Positions 39,556 through 51,345 of a stretch of 64,000 nucleotides of DNA are shown here, piece after piece. This DNA comes from Ephydatia muelleri. Lineage: Eukaryota > Porifera > Demospongiae > Spongillida > Spongillidae. The translations under genes and the position numbers were made by a program. Position 1 is the stretch's first letter. Every line of letters starts with the position of its first letter. The stretch lies in assembly GCA_013339895.1 (NCBI GenBank), contig JABACO010000022.1, positions 6,935,451 through 6,999,450 of the forward strand, written 5' to 3'. The notes under the pieces were generated by a model. It was given only the letters and a program-made list of their open reading frames with translations. It was not told where the DNA came from and searched no databases.

Positions 39556-39958
39556 AGTGATAACAATGCATCACCCTCCCTACAATTAGCACCACATAGG
39601 CCAGATTAACACTATATCAACCAACACCATGCAGTATGATTGGAGAGAGGGAGAAAGATGAGGATAATGGGAGAGAAAGAGAGAGCAAGAAATATAGGGG
39701 AAGGGGAGAGTGCATGTGGGAATAAGTGTGGGAGGTGGGAAGATCATACAAGGATTGTAATGGGGTTAGGTGGTGATTTTGTAAAAAAGTAGGTACTGAA
39801 AGGTAACCTTCTAACTTAAGCCGCACATCCACATGGCAGGTAAAATGTAGCAACCATATTTGCTCTGGTCAACTCAAGCCAGATTATGTTACATGTTGCA
39901 AATCTGTGACAGAATTGCAACAAACTCCAAAATAAATCACTTAACAATTTAAAACCAT
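39395..39958 (-). pseudogene. Inverted, decayed copy of integrase exons 5-6 (copy A)
   Basis: On the minus strand, 39905-39845 matches exon 5 (IIWLELT...VATFYL, then a stop), followed by the intron sequence and (CA)n, then 39463-39395 matches exon 6 (CPSRMRSDHGTENT) with an internal deletion. Intron text such as CTTTCAGTACCTAC is shared, so this is duplicated genomic DNA, not a processed copy. It cannot encode the enzyme. Confidence 0.85.
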
Positions 39959-40548
39959 CTGTCTCCTTCCCTCCCGTCATCTATCTCCTCTCCCTCCATC
40001 TCTCTCCATTCCTCCCTCCCTCCATCTCTCTCCTTCCCTCCCTCCATCTCTCTCCTCCCTCCCTCTATCTCTCTCCTCCCTCCCTCCATCTCTCTCCCTT
40101 CCTCCCTCCCTCCCTCCCTCCCTCCATCTCTCTCCATCCCCCTCCCTCCATCTCTCTCCATCCCTCCCTCCATCTCTCTCCTTCCCTCCCTCCATCTGCC
40201 TCCCTCCCTCCCTCCCTCCCTCCCTCCCTCCCTCCCTCCCTCCCTCCCTCCCTCCATCTCTCTCCTTCCCTCCCTCCCTCCATCTCTCTCCTTCCCTCCC
40301 TCCCTCCATCTCTCTCCTTCCCTCCCTCCCTACATCTCTCTCCTACCCTCCTACCCTCCTCCACTTACTCCTAATTCCCTCTCTTATCTCAGATGTGATC
40401 ATGATCACAGGTTTCTCCGTGGCGACCAGACACGCATCTGCAAGATGTGGTTATGTGTTATGTCCCTGATAATACCATAACTCTATGTAGCTGCCTGACC
40501 CTCCACCTGGGCCGCTGGGCTGGTGGGTGCCAAACGGTGGGTGCCAAC

Positions 40549-40620
<72 letters not shown>

Positions 40621-41405
40621 TGTGCGTGTGCATGTGTACAGTGATAACAATGCATCACCCTCCCTACAATTAACACCACATAGGCCAGATTAACACTATA
40701 TTAACCAGTATGATTGGAGAGAGGGAGAAAGATGAGGATAATGGGAGAGAAAGAGAGAGCAAGAAATATAGGGGAAGGGGAGAGTGCATGTGGGAATAAG
40801 TGTGGGAGGTGGGAAGATCATAACAAGGATTGTAATGGGGTTAGGTGGTGATTTTGCAAAAAAGTAGGTACTGAAAGGTAACCTTCTAACTTAAGCAGCA
40901 CATCCACATGGCAGGTAAAATGTAGCAACCATATTTGCTCTGGTCAACTCAAGCCAGATTATGTTACATGCTGCAAATCTGTGACAGAATTGCAACAAAC
41001 TCCAAAATAAATCATTTAACAATTTAAAACCACCCCTCCCCGTCATCTATCTCCTCTCCCTCCATCTCTCTCCATCCCTCCCTCCATCCATCTCTCTCCC
41101 TCCCTCCCTCCATCCATCTCTCTCCCTCCCTCCCTCCATCCATCTCTCTCCCTCCCTCCATCTATCTCTCTCCCTCCCTCCCTCCATCTCTCTCCATCCC
41201 TCCCTCCCTCCATCTCTCTCCTTCCCTCCCTCCCTTCATCTCTCTCCTTCCCTCCCTCCCTACCCTCCTACCCTCCTCCACTTACTCCTTCCCTCTCTTA
41301 TCTCAGATGTGCTCGTGATCAGCACTGGTGCTCACAGGTTTCTCTGTGGCGACCAGACACGCATCTGCAAGATGTGGTTATGTGTTATGTGATAATACCA
41401 AACTC
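39553..41405. repeat. Tandem duplication (unit about 1.08 kb) with internal CCCTCCATCTCT minisatellites
   Basis: Both units contain the same three parts in order: integrase remnant, a CCCTCCATCTCTCTCC array (39959-40340 and 41040-41262), and a CTCAGATGTG...GCATCTGCAAGATGTGGTTATG segment (40388-40470 and 41303-41395). Array lengths differ. Confidence 0.85.
40636..41035 (-). pseudogene. Second inverted integrase fragment (copy B), tandem duplicate of copy A
   Basis: It is nearly identical to 39553-39958 and again contains the exon 5 remnant (about 40985-40925, minus) and flanking intron. The exon 6 part is missing, replaced by an unrelated GGTGGGTGCCAACGG segment before the (TG)n tract. Confidence 0.82.
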
Positions 41406-41441
41406 ATAAAAATATATGTAGTGTGTGCGTGCGTGTGTATG

Positions 41442-41481
<40 letters not shown>

Positions 41482-41942
41482 GTGTGTGCGTGTGTGTGTG
41501 TGCGTGTTTGTGTGTGGGTGCATGTGTGTCTGTGGGATGTGTAAATGTGTGAGTGTGCATGCACATGAAGGTGGTGTACATGTAGATGAAAGGAATGGTT
41601 AGGGAGGATAGGAGAAAGTGTAAGATATATACAGGCAAGTATTTGTGAACATATTGGCAGACTGGTCACAGCTGTAGTGCTCTTCCCCAGCCCTTCGATA
41701 TGAAAATCAACATGAGCCCTATTTGGAGATCTAAACGTACTTACATGGTTCTTAAAACCAACACAAACGCAGACTGAGCTCATCGTTTCACAATGAGCAT
41801 CTTATGGGTCATGTATGATTGAGTGGGAAAAGCGAACATATGTATACGGCAGTTGTTACACACACACACACATGTACACACACACACACACACACACGCA
41901 CGCACACACACACACACATACACACGCACAGACGCACACACA

Positions 41943-42594
41943 CGCACAATCACACAATGTAGGCCTATGTCATACCCGACTGCAACGTAATGGACTGTGT
42001 GCAGATACGTCAAAATCACGCCTGTATTCTTGTGCTGTCTCCAGTATTTTAAGATAAGCCCTGCATGGAGATTGGTTACTTGGCGTCATAGTGAACACGC
42101 AGTGTCGGTACGTACCTTCAACTGCACGGTCTTCTCGGTGCATTCCTCCAGCCAGACACGTTTGTACGTTTCTCCCTTAGCGGCAACGTGAACTCGCCTG
42201 GTCGATAGTTTTAATAGTTATAGGCCCTATAATGTTTTGTGTTTAAAATATTATTAAACGACTGAAGTGCAATGTTTTAGAACGACTTACGTGCAATGTT
42301 TTAGAACGACTTACGGGCAATGTTTTAGGTAAAAATCGTGTTTTGTTTTGCAACGTATGACGTGATTTGTTTAATGTTAATATCGATGTTATGTCCGGAC
42401 ACGCAAACCGCCTTTTGTTTTGCAACGTATGACGTGAATTGTTTAATGTCCGGACACGCAAATCGCCTTTTGTTATTTGTTTAAACCCGAAACCCGTGTT
42501 AGTGGTCAGTGTATAACCACAAAACCGGCCGACGTGTAATGCGCAAAACCCACAAGTGTGCAGTGTTTGCTCGCGACCTCCAGGGCCACCGTAC
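41943..42594 (-). repeat. Right terminal inverted repeat
   Basis: Reverse complement of the left repeat, including both subterminal direct repeats; it ends at CCGTAC, followed by GCAT. Its inner end merges with a (CA)n tract (about 41860-41945). Confidence 0.88.
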
Positions 42595-42598
42595 GCAT

Positions 42599-43550
42599 GT
42601 GATCCACACAAAAGGCTATCAGCAGTTAGGAAAACCTATGTACTTGCTTCATAAACCAATTTCATACACTTATAATGTTCATATAGTACGCGTTGCGCAA
42701 CCAATGATGGGTTCTTTTTAGGAGCGATCGGTTATTCCCCGATTCGGCCATTCCACTCTAATAAGTGCCCTTCGCATTTACACAGACACAGTGATTTTCT
42801 GTACCGGATATGCTTATCACTATATGATACGTATATGTATCATAACTGGTACAACCTGGAATGTATCCGTTCAGCACGAAATACAGATTGTTCTACATAT
42901 AATATGGAAACACTTTGACATTTTGTACCAAACGGACCCATATACCTGGTGTCCACGAAAGAACGCAATGCGGGAATAACTTTTGATAGGAGTATGAACT
43001 TGAGGTTAGGCAAATGTGTTTACAACATTTTATTAACGATGCTTAATTAACTTTAATAACACAACAAATTAACAACTTTAAAAGTGAAACCATGTTTAGA
43101 CACCCGTTTCGAAGCCAAAAACAAAATGGTCCTATTTTTTTAACTGAAAGTAAGATGCAACAACTATTTCACCTCGGTTACGCTAGTTACATACACTACG
43201 CAGGTCCCGTTCCAAGACTAGTGACGCACCATTGTATTAGCTCCACCCCTTCAACTTGCACACTATCACGTGCCACTGAGTCCCACCCCACATTCGTGCT
43301 TAATTCGTAATAGTTTATTCAGCGAATAGAGATACTAGTAAATACTTATAGCCGTACCGGCGGCTGCTTATCTCTCGCTTTTAGAAATGAATTAGCCATA
43401 TCACTACCTCTTCGTAAACGAAAACATACACCCGACCGTAGGTAATTCATACAGGCGGTGGGCACCAATTAGCGTTCTTGCTACGTGTTGTGGACGAGAT
43501 AGAGATTCACCTTTTCGTAGTACAAAACCACACTGGAGAATGTTTTCGAT
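42599..43550. other. Sequence between two mobile structures
   Basis: No gene, repeat array or recognised family was seen. Confidence 0.35.
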
Positions 43551-43864
43551 GTGAGTTAAAGGCATGAACGACTGGGTGCCTATTGGCATATAGTGTACGT
43601 ACGGGTACACGCACACATGGTGCAGTCATGCATCAAGCAAACTATAGATCCTTCCAGCTAGCTCTACATTAATAGCTAACTGGTATATGCCCGTAATACT
43701 AGAGAAGCCGCGTGTATACTGCCTATAGCTCCTACTAATATTGAAGCCTAAGGCTTCTTAGCGTGCTGTTTAGTTACCGATGTGTGTGTGAAAAAAAGTG
43801 CCGAACTGTTCGAGCATTCTTTTCAACAGTATTCAATGTCATAGGAACTGTAAATATGGCTCTG
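43551..43864 (+). repeat. Outer part of left arm of a 12.8-kb inverted-repeat structure
   Basis: From GTGAGTTAAAGGCATGAACG this segment is the imperfect reverse complement of 56368 down to about 56045, including ATTACGGGCATATAC/GTATATGCCCGTAAT and AAGCCTAAGGCTTC. The match breaks off at ATATGGCTCT (43864) and resumes at 47716. Confidence 0.85.
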
Positions 43865-44297
43865 GCACGGATGTTTTCGCTCGTAGAAAAGTTCAAGTAA
43901 AGTAATATTGAAACGCACTTGCGTCATCTATAGCAACCACCCCGACAACGTATTGTCCTATGGAATTTGCAGCTGTACAAGTACCAACAAGCAGTACTTC
44001 TTTGCGCAATAGTAATCACGTGCTCGGTGTTTCATTGCTACATTGAGCTATGGGACTCAAAAGCGGACCGCTTAAAACTGATATGTCGCAGCAAGTGCAG
44101 TATATTCGCCAAACGGCGCAAAAAAGGCCAAAAAACCGACTTGCCAGGTAAAGTTAAGTCCTTAAAGTACCTTTTTCTTGTTTCTGAAATCGAAACAATT
44201 ATTCTGGGGAAGTTGTGTGTCACCAAAGAGTGGCATTTTTACGCGCGTAAATTCATATACCGTGTACGATGGCATGTACGAGTGGAACGAAATAAAG

Positions 44298-45872
44298 TTA
44301 CTGCTTTCTCGTATTTTGTGGTGGTATGTGAGGTGCAGTGGTAAGAGTTAAAAAGTGTTGCTTGACGATGCACAGTAGTTTTTGAATCTTGTCGTGCATG
44401 GTGTTATATTGGGAGAGCAGGGAAGTGAACTTTGCATGCATAGATTTAGCACCCTGCTCTCCAAGAAGACCAAACCCAACATGCATTCTGTTGGCCCATT
44501 GCAATGTATGTTGTTTCAGGAGGTGCATCTTAGTGGGAGTGGCTTTTGGAAATACTTTCCTGAAACTTTCCATAAAGCTCTGTATGGCTGTGGTTATTGA
44601 AAGCAAAAGGAAAAATGGACCTTCAAATGAACCTTCATTTGTACCTTTTAGATATCATAAATACACTTAACTCTGCCTCCTGACTAGGAGACTTTGACCA
44701 GACACTCATCAGGGGGACTGTTGGAGACCATACACGCCTAACAACAGCGCCTGCCATATTTGCTTCACTTCTTGTAAGTGAACTGGTGCACTCGTGACCA
44801 ACAAATGCACCAGTTCTCATATTCCTGCCACAGGATAGGCACTGAACCAAGATATCACTTAGCAGTAATATTATTAAATCAGAAGCTGGCCTCAAGGAAG
44901 CCGGAGCCAAAGGAACTGCTGAGTGGCAGCATGGGCACAAAACAGAACCTGCGACTGTTAGCCATGCAGTGATACATTCGGCACACACAAGAACACTGCA
45001 CGGCAGCTCAATTGACTGAGAAAGGATCTCAAAGCACAAAGGGCATTCCAGTTTGCTTGGGCAAGACAAATTGTCAGGTGATACTGGTGGCCCAGGACAG
45101 CCAGGACCAGGTACAGTAGCTGGTGCAATGACCTGGATATGTTTTATCAGTGTGCTTGGCCAGACACCAGTTTGAAGAATCGACTCACCATTCTCACCCC
45201 TTTGCTAGTTTTTTGAAAGTGCTCACAAAGCTGCCGGATATTGCGAATTTCAACATGCGTATAATTATTTATTTGAACCTTATTTCTTACTATGCATCCT
45301 TCAGCTTTGTGGCAGTGGCGTAGCGAGGGGGACATATGTCCCCGGGCGCAGGGTTGAGGGGGTGCCGAAATAGACGAGAGATAATTAATAATCGCGTCAA
45401 CGAGAACTCACAAACGCATGGGCAGATACCGGGGGCAGTTGTAAACCCGTTCATATAATATAAGGCTCCTCCCTTTCCCTCTTTTCCGCTAGGTACCCCC
45501 CCGGGCCAGAAGCCGACAGCACCACCCCCCCCCCCCCCGCCCCCCGCGGGCGCCAGTAGTGCATTATGTCCCCGGGCGCACAACACTCACGCTACGCCAC
45601 TGTTTGTGAGCATTCTACTGAAAAGGGATAATGTGCTTCTTGGGGACACCTATACCGCGGGCATGGACGATAGTCAGCTTGCAGGGTTTGCAAACACATT
45701 CAGGGTGCGTGGCAGTACTTTCATCCTTTACATCTATTGCAAGTGCTGGCTGTAGACTTTCAGCAAGTTCCTTGCACTTGTAAACTCTGTATGCACTTTT
45801 GCCACGATGATCTATCACCCGCCTTCCGCAAATTCTGCAGTGGATAGCAAGCTGCTGGATGTGGTAATCCAT
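44298..45872 (-). pseudogene. RAG1 N-terminal-like (N-RAG) zinc-finger/RING gene, internally deleted and interrupted
   Basis: Reading the minus strand from 45872: a zinc motif CRICG...(HPECVCKPCK) like the N-terminal zinc region of RAG1-like proteins; after the MITE, a short exon (about 45300-45190) with RQLCEHFQKTSKGVRM and a donor GTGAGT; then an exon from an acceptor near 45118 with a RING-type finger LECPLCFEILSQSIELPC...CAEC...CPCC (one His position is Val). The frame at 44606-44298 has KMHLLKQHTLQW and GLLGEQGAKSMHAKF, which I recall as the C-terminal part of the same family. The large region expected between RING and C-terminus is absent. The family link rests on motif pattern from memory, not a search. 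Confidence 0.6.
45313..45602. mobile_element. 290-bp hAT-like MITE inside the N-RAG fragment
   Basis: The ends are CAGTGGCGTAGCG and its inverse GCTACGCCACTG, the common hAT terminal sequence. Flanks TTTGTGG and TTTGTGAG resemble an imperfect 8-bp target duplication. A second inner repeat, TATGTCCCCGGGCGCA, occurs near both ends. It includes a C-rich run (about 45522-45545). Confidence 0.78.
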
Positions 45873-46620
45873 TTGGCTGCTAGTGTCGGGAAACTAATCA
45901 AAACGGAGCCAATCATTCACAAATATGCAACAACTACAGTACGCGTAAAATTATCGTTCTCAGCTTGCAAATCAGATAGACTTGTGGACTTAACTATTCT
46001 CTTCAATATTTAGTACGTCTAACCTTTTGTTTTTGCGCGTCTTACCCGCTGTATGCCAAACTTTGATAGTATGATTCCAATAGATGCGCACATAACCTTC
46101 AAAACAAGCTTGCGCATTGTCCTCATCGAGCGTTAGAAAACTGGTGCGCAATTGTCTGTTCTGGTAGGAAAGTGATAGAGCATGTGGGTGCTACATTTAG
46201 ATATGACAAGAGAGTTGAATCAAGGACACTTAATCATTACATGCAGCAATATACAATACAACTCGCATGTTAGTTTGTATTGGAAAGGATGTTTCTTAAA
46301 GTAAGGGCAAACGATTTTAATCGAACGATGCGCATGTTCTGTTGTCAGGCCTAGGCCTCTGCAAATATGGTAATAGTTATGGCCTTTTTTAACGTTTCAC
46401 AGTATACCAGGATGGTTTCTCTAACTCCAAATTATATTTACATGATGATTGAACCTGTATTTATTTTTATACATTACCTGGAAAAGATGATTATCAATTC
46501 TACAGGTATAGGTTCATTAGCTCAGTATATTGCTCAGTTTGAATTCGCGATGCCAAAAATGAAGAAAGATAAAATACCCTGCAGTGGAACAAACATTAAA
46601 ATGTTATTCAATCTCTTATC

Positions 46621-46839
46621 AAAGACATCGCTCAAGAAGGCTTTGATCCAGATGAATTCAAGGTTGCTGTGCTAGTTGACGAAATGAAGATAAAAAGTGG
46701 ATTAGTGTTTAATAAATCGTCAGGAAATCTGGTGGGGTTTATGAATTTGGGTGATGTTAATGATGATATTGAGAAGTCAGAAATGTCAATGAAGGAACTG
46801 AATGACCAAAAAAAAACAAGCACGAGAGCTAATAATTAA
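46621..46839 (+). pseudogene. Fragment of a P-element-type transposase (RNase H-like region)
   Basis: The 72-residue open tail contains VLVDEMKIKSGLVFNK followed by GNLVGFMNLGDVND, the pattern around the first catalytic Asp of THAP/P-element-like transposases found in many invertebrates. It ends at a TAA after a Lys-rich stretch. No continuation with the other catalytic residues was found, so this is a remnant. Confidence 0.6.
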
Positions 46840-46987
46840 GTGTCCTTGTCCTTGGTTGTATTAAGCAAGAAACTCTTCTCGAAACGTATATATCACAAAA
46901 CGGATGCGATAGTGAGCTCATTAAACATTGCTTAGATTGAGCGATACCGTATATTCTTTTTAGGACCATAGTTTCCAATCGAAACAT

Positions 46988-46989
<2 letters not shown>

Positions 46990-47025
<36 letters not shown>

Positions 47026-47026
47026 C
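46990..47026. repeat. Poly-G run
   Basis: About 37 consecutive G bases. Confidence 0.9.
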
Positions 47027-47715
47027 TCGGGAACCCAGTTAAGCCTCCCCAGTCTACGGGCCTGTAGACATTCACTCTGCATGCGCAAAGCTATTTAAGC
47101 TTAAATGTTTTAATAATTTTCTTTTCTCGATCAATATCAACATTATGCAACCAGAGTTCTCTTTCAAGGTTAGCAGTGTCATCCAAGAATAATGGGAAGC
47201 AGGAGTCAATAAAGAACTTGGTAATTCCACTTGGCTGCGTATGCGAGCGGGGTTGGTGATGCACATTCTGCGCGGTACGTTATTTGGTATATGCGTGTGT
47301 TCACACACCCTGGGGTCTAATTGAATTGATGGACGAGTCACATGACCATACCAGCAAAGTTTACACCAATCGGCATGTCGGCCAGGTGTAGCTTTCGTAC
47401 GTATGTATGCAAGGCTCACCGCTGAGTTTCAAAACGCGTAGCAACGTGCGTAATATTTATGAGGTGGGCAGAAGGGAAATTTAACGCCATTTGAGCATGA
47501 TGTCTGTTGATGGGCTTGTACACAGAACATTTTTTGAAGAGGCTATAACTTGGCTACACTGACAAAAGTGAAAGATGACCCTATTCTCAAATCTGTGGCT
47601 ACGTTAGGGCACGATTAGCCTTTGCCATTATACTGGGCATCCAGTTTGTGTTTGAGAGCTAGGCTCATGGTTGCAATGAAGAAGTGGATTTGAGTTTGAT
47701 GATTGTCGGCGCATC

Positions 47716-48188
47716 TCTCAACTGGTGTGTATGTGTATTTGTGTGTCATGGTGACTTGTGTTCAAATCTGTGGTGTGTGCTAAGTCTAATCAGATTTACA
47801 ACCAACATTGTTCATTACGTAAGAGAGTGAGCAGATTCACCGACATCAAGATGCCTCAAATGGGGCATGACTTGTAGAATATTACCACCCAATAATTATC
47901 TCAGATCTAAATGTAATGTTGAGATGATCTTCAAGTGTCCAGTGAATTCTTATTTGGTTGTTTCATGCAAATTTATACAGTATGTAGACAACATTCACAT
48001 GCATCCTGTTAGAGCTTAGTATTTTAATACTAGTTCGTTTGCGTGTTTCAAAAGTATTATTCTCATGCAATGGAAGCAATCTGCTTATATGCCTGTTTGT
48101 CATTAAAGAGCATGTCACTTTGTCATGGATGGATGAGCCAACAACTTCACTCACAAAGTATATGCTATTAAAAACCCATGTTTGGTAC
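47716..48188 (+). repeat. Inner part of left arm of the 12.8-kb inverted-repeat structure
   Basis: It resumes with CTCAACTGGTGTGTATGTG, matching the reverse complement of about 56044 down to 55533 (for example GCAATGGAAGCAATCTGCTTATA, shown in part), and ends near AACCCATGTTTGGTAC, where the arms diverge. A (CA)n-type tract follows at 48195-48285. Confidence 0.85.
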
Positions 48189-48289
48189 ATCCTTACACAC
48201 ACAAACACACACACAACACACACAAACACACACACACAAACACACACACACAAACACACACACAAACACACACATACACAAACATGCTG

Positions 48290-51200
48290 TGGGTCCAGTT
48301 ACTATGCTGCAAAGTAGCCATCATGTTACAGAGGGTCCTTGCCAGAGGGTTAAAAACTCTACATTTGTGTATGTATAGTGGAGTTAGTACAAGGGCTTCA
48401 TTGCTAATAAATAGTCCATGGCATACTATCTAACCACAATAAAAAGCTGGCCCTTGCAATGCATTTCTTTTATGTTATTGTGTTAGGAAACTGACTTCCT
48501 TATCACAAACCAATCAGCAATATTTCTGCCATGCAAGGAAAATAATTGCACGAGCTGTTTCTGTTTATACGAAACTATCAGTGGTGTGACCTCGCATAAC
48601 AATGGGATTAATTTGTATTTCTTTATTACATGCAAGTATGAGATGACAATGCACTACATGACAGTACTACATATTATAAACAACGTACAATGTCTATAGC
48701 ATACTGTCCTCCCCCTCGGAGCACTACTTTATTATGCATGGTCCCTTGTGAGAGATGTTGTTTAAAGTGCAAAGTGTGATCATTGCAAAGTTTTGTAGGA
48801 GCACAATCAGTCTTCATGATTTGGCTGTTTTATAAAGCATTATTTTGACTAAAGGCTAAGATTGGGACTGTGTTACATTTTCCGCTGTGGCGATGCGAAA
48901 TGGTGTTTGTGGTCTTTGTTAAAGCCTAGCTGGAGTATTTGTTCAGATGAGTGGATTGCCAGATATGATGTTCCTAGTTATAGCTCTGACTGATAAGCAT
49001 TCTTTGTGATTTTTCAATGACTGTTGAGGGATAAAAACTTAGTGGCATTGCACCGAACATCTGCACATTTTTGATGAACATGAAGGACCCTGATTTTTTT
49101 AAAATGCATATAACATTTGCATACAAAGATTGGGAAGATACATGTTTCCCTGTTGTAGGAAATTATTTATTGTTTTTTTTTAAAGAATGCCTTGCTGGAA
49201 AGTTACTTGCTGAATAACTTATGGTAGGTATACATGACACTGTAATGAATACAAGAAATCCCAAAACGTAGCTTTATTTTACACTATAATTGTGGTGTTG
49301 CCCTGTTGTTGTTGGTTATTATTAATATACAACTGTAATTACAGTACTTGTCCCTCCCTGATCATGAAAGTGTGTGGATTTCAGACCTTTTACTTGTGTT
49401 TTGCATTCCCTAGTTGTTTGTGCACAGCTGTCTATAGCTACAGTGATAAATTGGAATGATATTGGCATTGTAAACCTGTAAGAAATTAAGTTTGGTGTTA
49501 GATATTGTCCTGTTATAAGTCAGTGCTATGGGTGATTGGATTACTATGGAAAGCATAACTAGGGATTTTTGTTTAGATGAACTTGAGTGTAGCCTTGTGG
49601 TTTGTGAAATTGTGAAGGGCCATGTGCAAGTATTAAAATGGCATACAATTTGCTCAGAATCCTGTACAATATTTATATGCCAAGCTGCATAAAGTGTTAT
49701 AACCACACCATGCAAAACCTCAATACTTTCCCCAAGAATTAGCACGCACAATACCATTACACCAACAGACTCCCAAATAAACAACTATGGGAAATTTACT
49801 GTACATTAGTTGTTATGGAAAACCAAAATTGTCATGCTTGTGGGTTACAAACCCCACTACATCAGACACCTGTACGAGTAAGCATGTGAATCCAAATTGG
49901 AACATAACTTTTCTGGACTGCCGTCATTTGGCTTGAGAATGTGGTAGGGGTTACATTTGTTGGTTTTGAAAAGTATGTTAGTTCTTTTGAAAAGCCTCAG
50001 GCAGGTTTTTAGAAAGCACTTCATCTGACACCTTTAAGAGTATGTATGTGAGTCAAGAGTTGAAGGTGCAAAATGGAATTTAACATGGGTATAGACTAGA
50101 TTGCCTAGCCCTATCGTTATGTGAATTGTTCAGAATGCCATTTTAGTCAAATAAGGTCTTTACTTTTATTTCCTGAATCTATCATGTTAGTATAATTAGT
50201 GTAGAGAGTTAACCTAAATCAGAGTACAATGATTATAAGGTGAGAAATGTAATTGAAATTGACTTAAGACTGAAATGTCTATACTGTGAGGATATTATGG
50301 GAGTTTGTGGGCTTTTCTCAAGATGTCCACCACGTGAAACAGCTGAAAATGACATACAAATGTGTCTACCGGTATGAAAAAATATGCATCTCATATTGGT
50401 GGACATGCATTAGCATATGGATTGCTTAAAGCACTCCCCCAGACCCCCGAGGCTGTACGTGTGTGTTCAGGATCTCCCTGAAAGTGTGTAGAAATAGGAT
50501 TTCTGTTGGGTTTTTGGCACTTCCTTTGTGATGAGATTGGTGTGGGATATAGATTTCGCTAGATGGTTAGCATTTATATACAAATGACTGGAATGTGTGT
50601 ATTAGTCTTTTTGAAACCTATAATGGGTAAAACAGGCAGTACATCTTTCACAGGAACATTATAAAATTGACTACAGCTGCATAAAACTGAAGGTTACACC
50701 TTTCTTGTGTGAGATGTGATTGGTGATAAGTTATAAAGCAATGCCATTTGATCAAACACCTCAAAGAGTACATGTAGGTCCTGGCAGGAAAGTGTAAAAA
50801 GCATTTGATATTCCCTACATTTAAAGATTGGGGCTAAGGCGGTATTGCCTTACTGCTGTGTAAGATGGGTTTGTATGGGTTGTTTGAGAAAGCCAGCTGG
50901 ATTGTTAGCATTCACTAAGGGTGACTAGACATTCTCAGTAGACTGTCTGAACCATAATTAAGGCATTGTTGTACTGTTTGTGAGTATGTATTGAGTCAAA
51001 TAATCGATGACCATATTTGTCCTTGGATAAGAGTACATGTAGAAGGAAGGGTTGGTATTTTGACTGCAATTAAGGATCACTTTTAGAATGGATTTTTGTC
51101 TCCCAACTAATGAAAATGCATGGATAGAAGTAGCTAACCAATAGGAAAGCAGGGATAGTTGTCCAATACAAATGCAGGGATCGCTATCCAATCAAAATGT

Positions 51201-51345
51201 ACCTAAAAAGTATAAAAAAAGATTAAGGGTGTATACATTTCCACTATGCTTGAAAATGCCATGAGTACCAAGACTGTCAATTGAACAAAGAGTTGCCATT
51301 GTGAGGCTGTACTTTTCTAATGGAAAGAATGCCTATCTTTAAATG
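48290..51345. other. AT-rich interior of the inverted-repeat structure without recognised genes
   Basis: Only short frames are present (for example 49410-49784 minus and 50958-51191 minus) and none carries a recognisable motif. It may be decayed transposon sequence. Confidence 0.4.

Larger units (their letters stand above)
33967..42594. mobile_element. 8.6-kb DNA transposon with about 650-bp terminal inverted repeats, integrase gene and kinase gene
   Basis: The left end starts GTACGGTGGCCCTGGAGGTC at 33967, and the right end finishes with its exact reverse complement at 42594. Pairing continues for about 650 bp with only a handful of differences (one short insertion/deletion of TCGTT and a few substitutions). 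Each end is flanked by GCAT (33963-33966 and 42595-42598), a plausible 4-bp target-site duplication; GTAC is itself a palindrome, so the exact boundary could shift by four bases. Inside, on the plus strand, are an intact rve-type integrase gene and a kinase gene, then two inverted decayed integrase fragments. Near identity of the arms implies a young copy. I do not recognise the family by name. Confidence 0.85.
43865..47715. mobile_element. 3.85-kb nested insertion splitting the left arm, probable N-RAG-type element
   Basis: The right arm reads continuously across this point, so 43865-47715 was inserted later. CTCT occurs at both junctions (GGCTCT at left, CATCTCTCAACTGG at right) and may be a 4-bp target duplication. 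No clear terminal inverted repeats were seen. It contains RAG1-N-like gene fragments (minus), a hAT-like MITE, a P-type transposase fragment (plus) and a poly-G run. Confidence 0.65.

Noticed and set aside
44778-44972. Plus-strand frame in the RING region
   Set aside because: It is the shadow of the minus-strand N-RAG RING exon.
49410-49784. 124-residue minus-strand frame
   Set aside because: Composition is AT-rich with no motif; probably chance within decayed repeat DNA.
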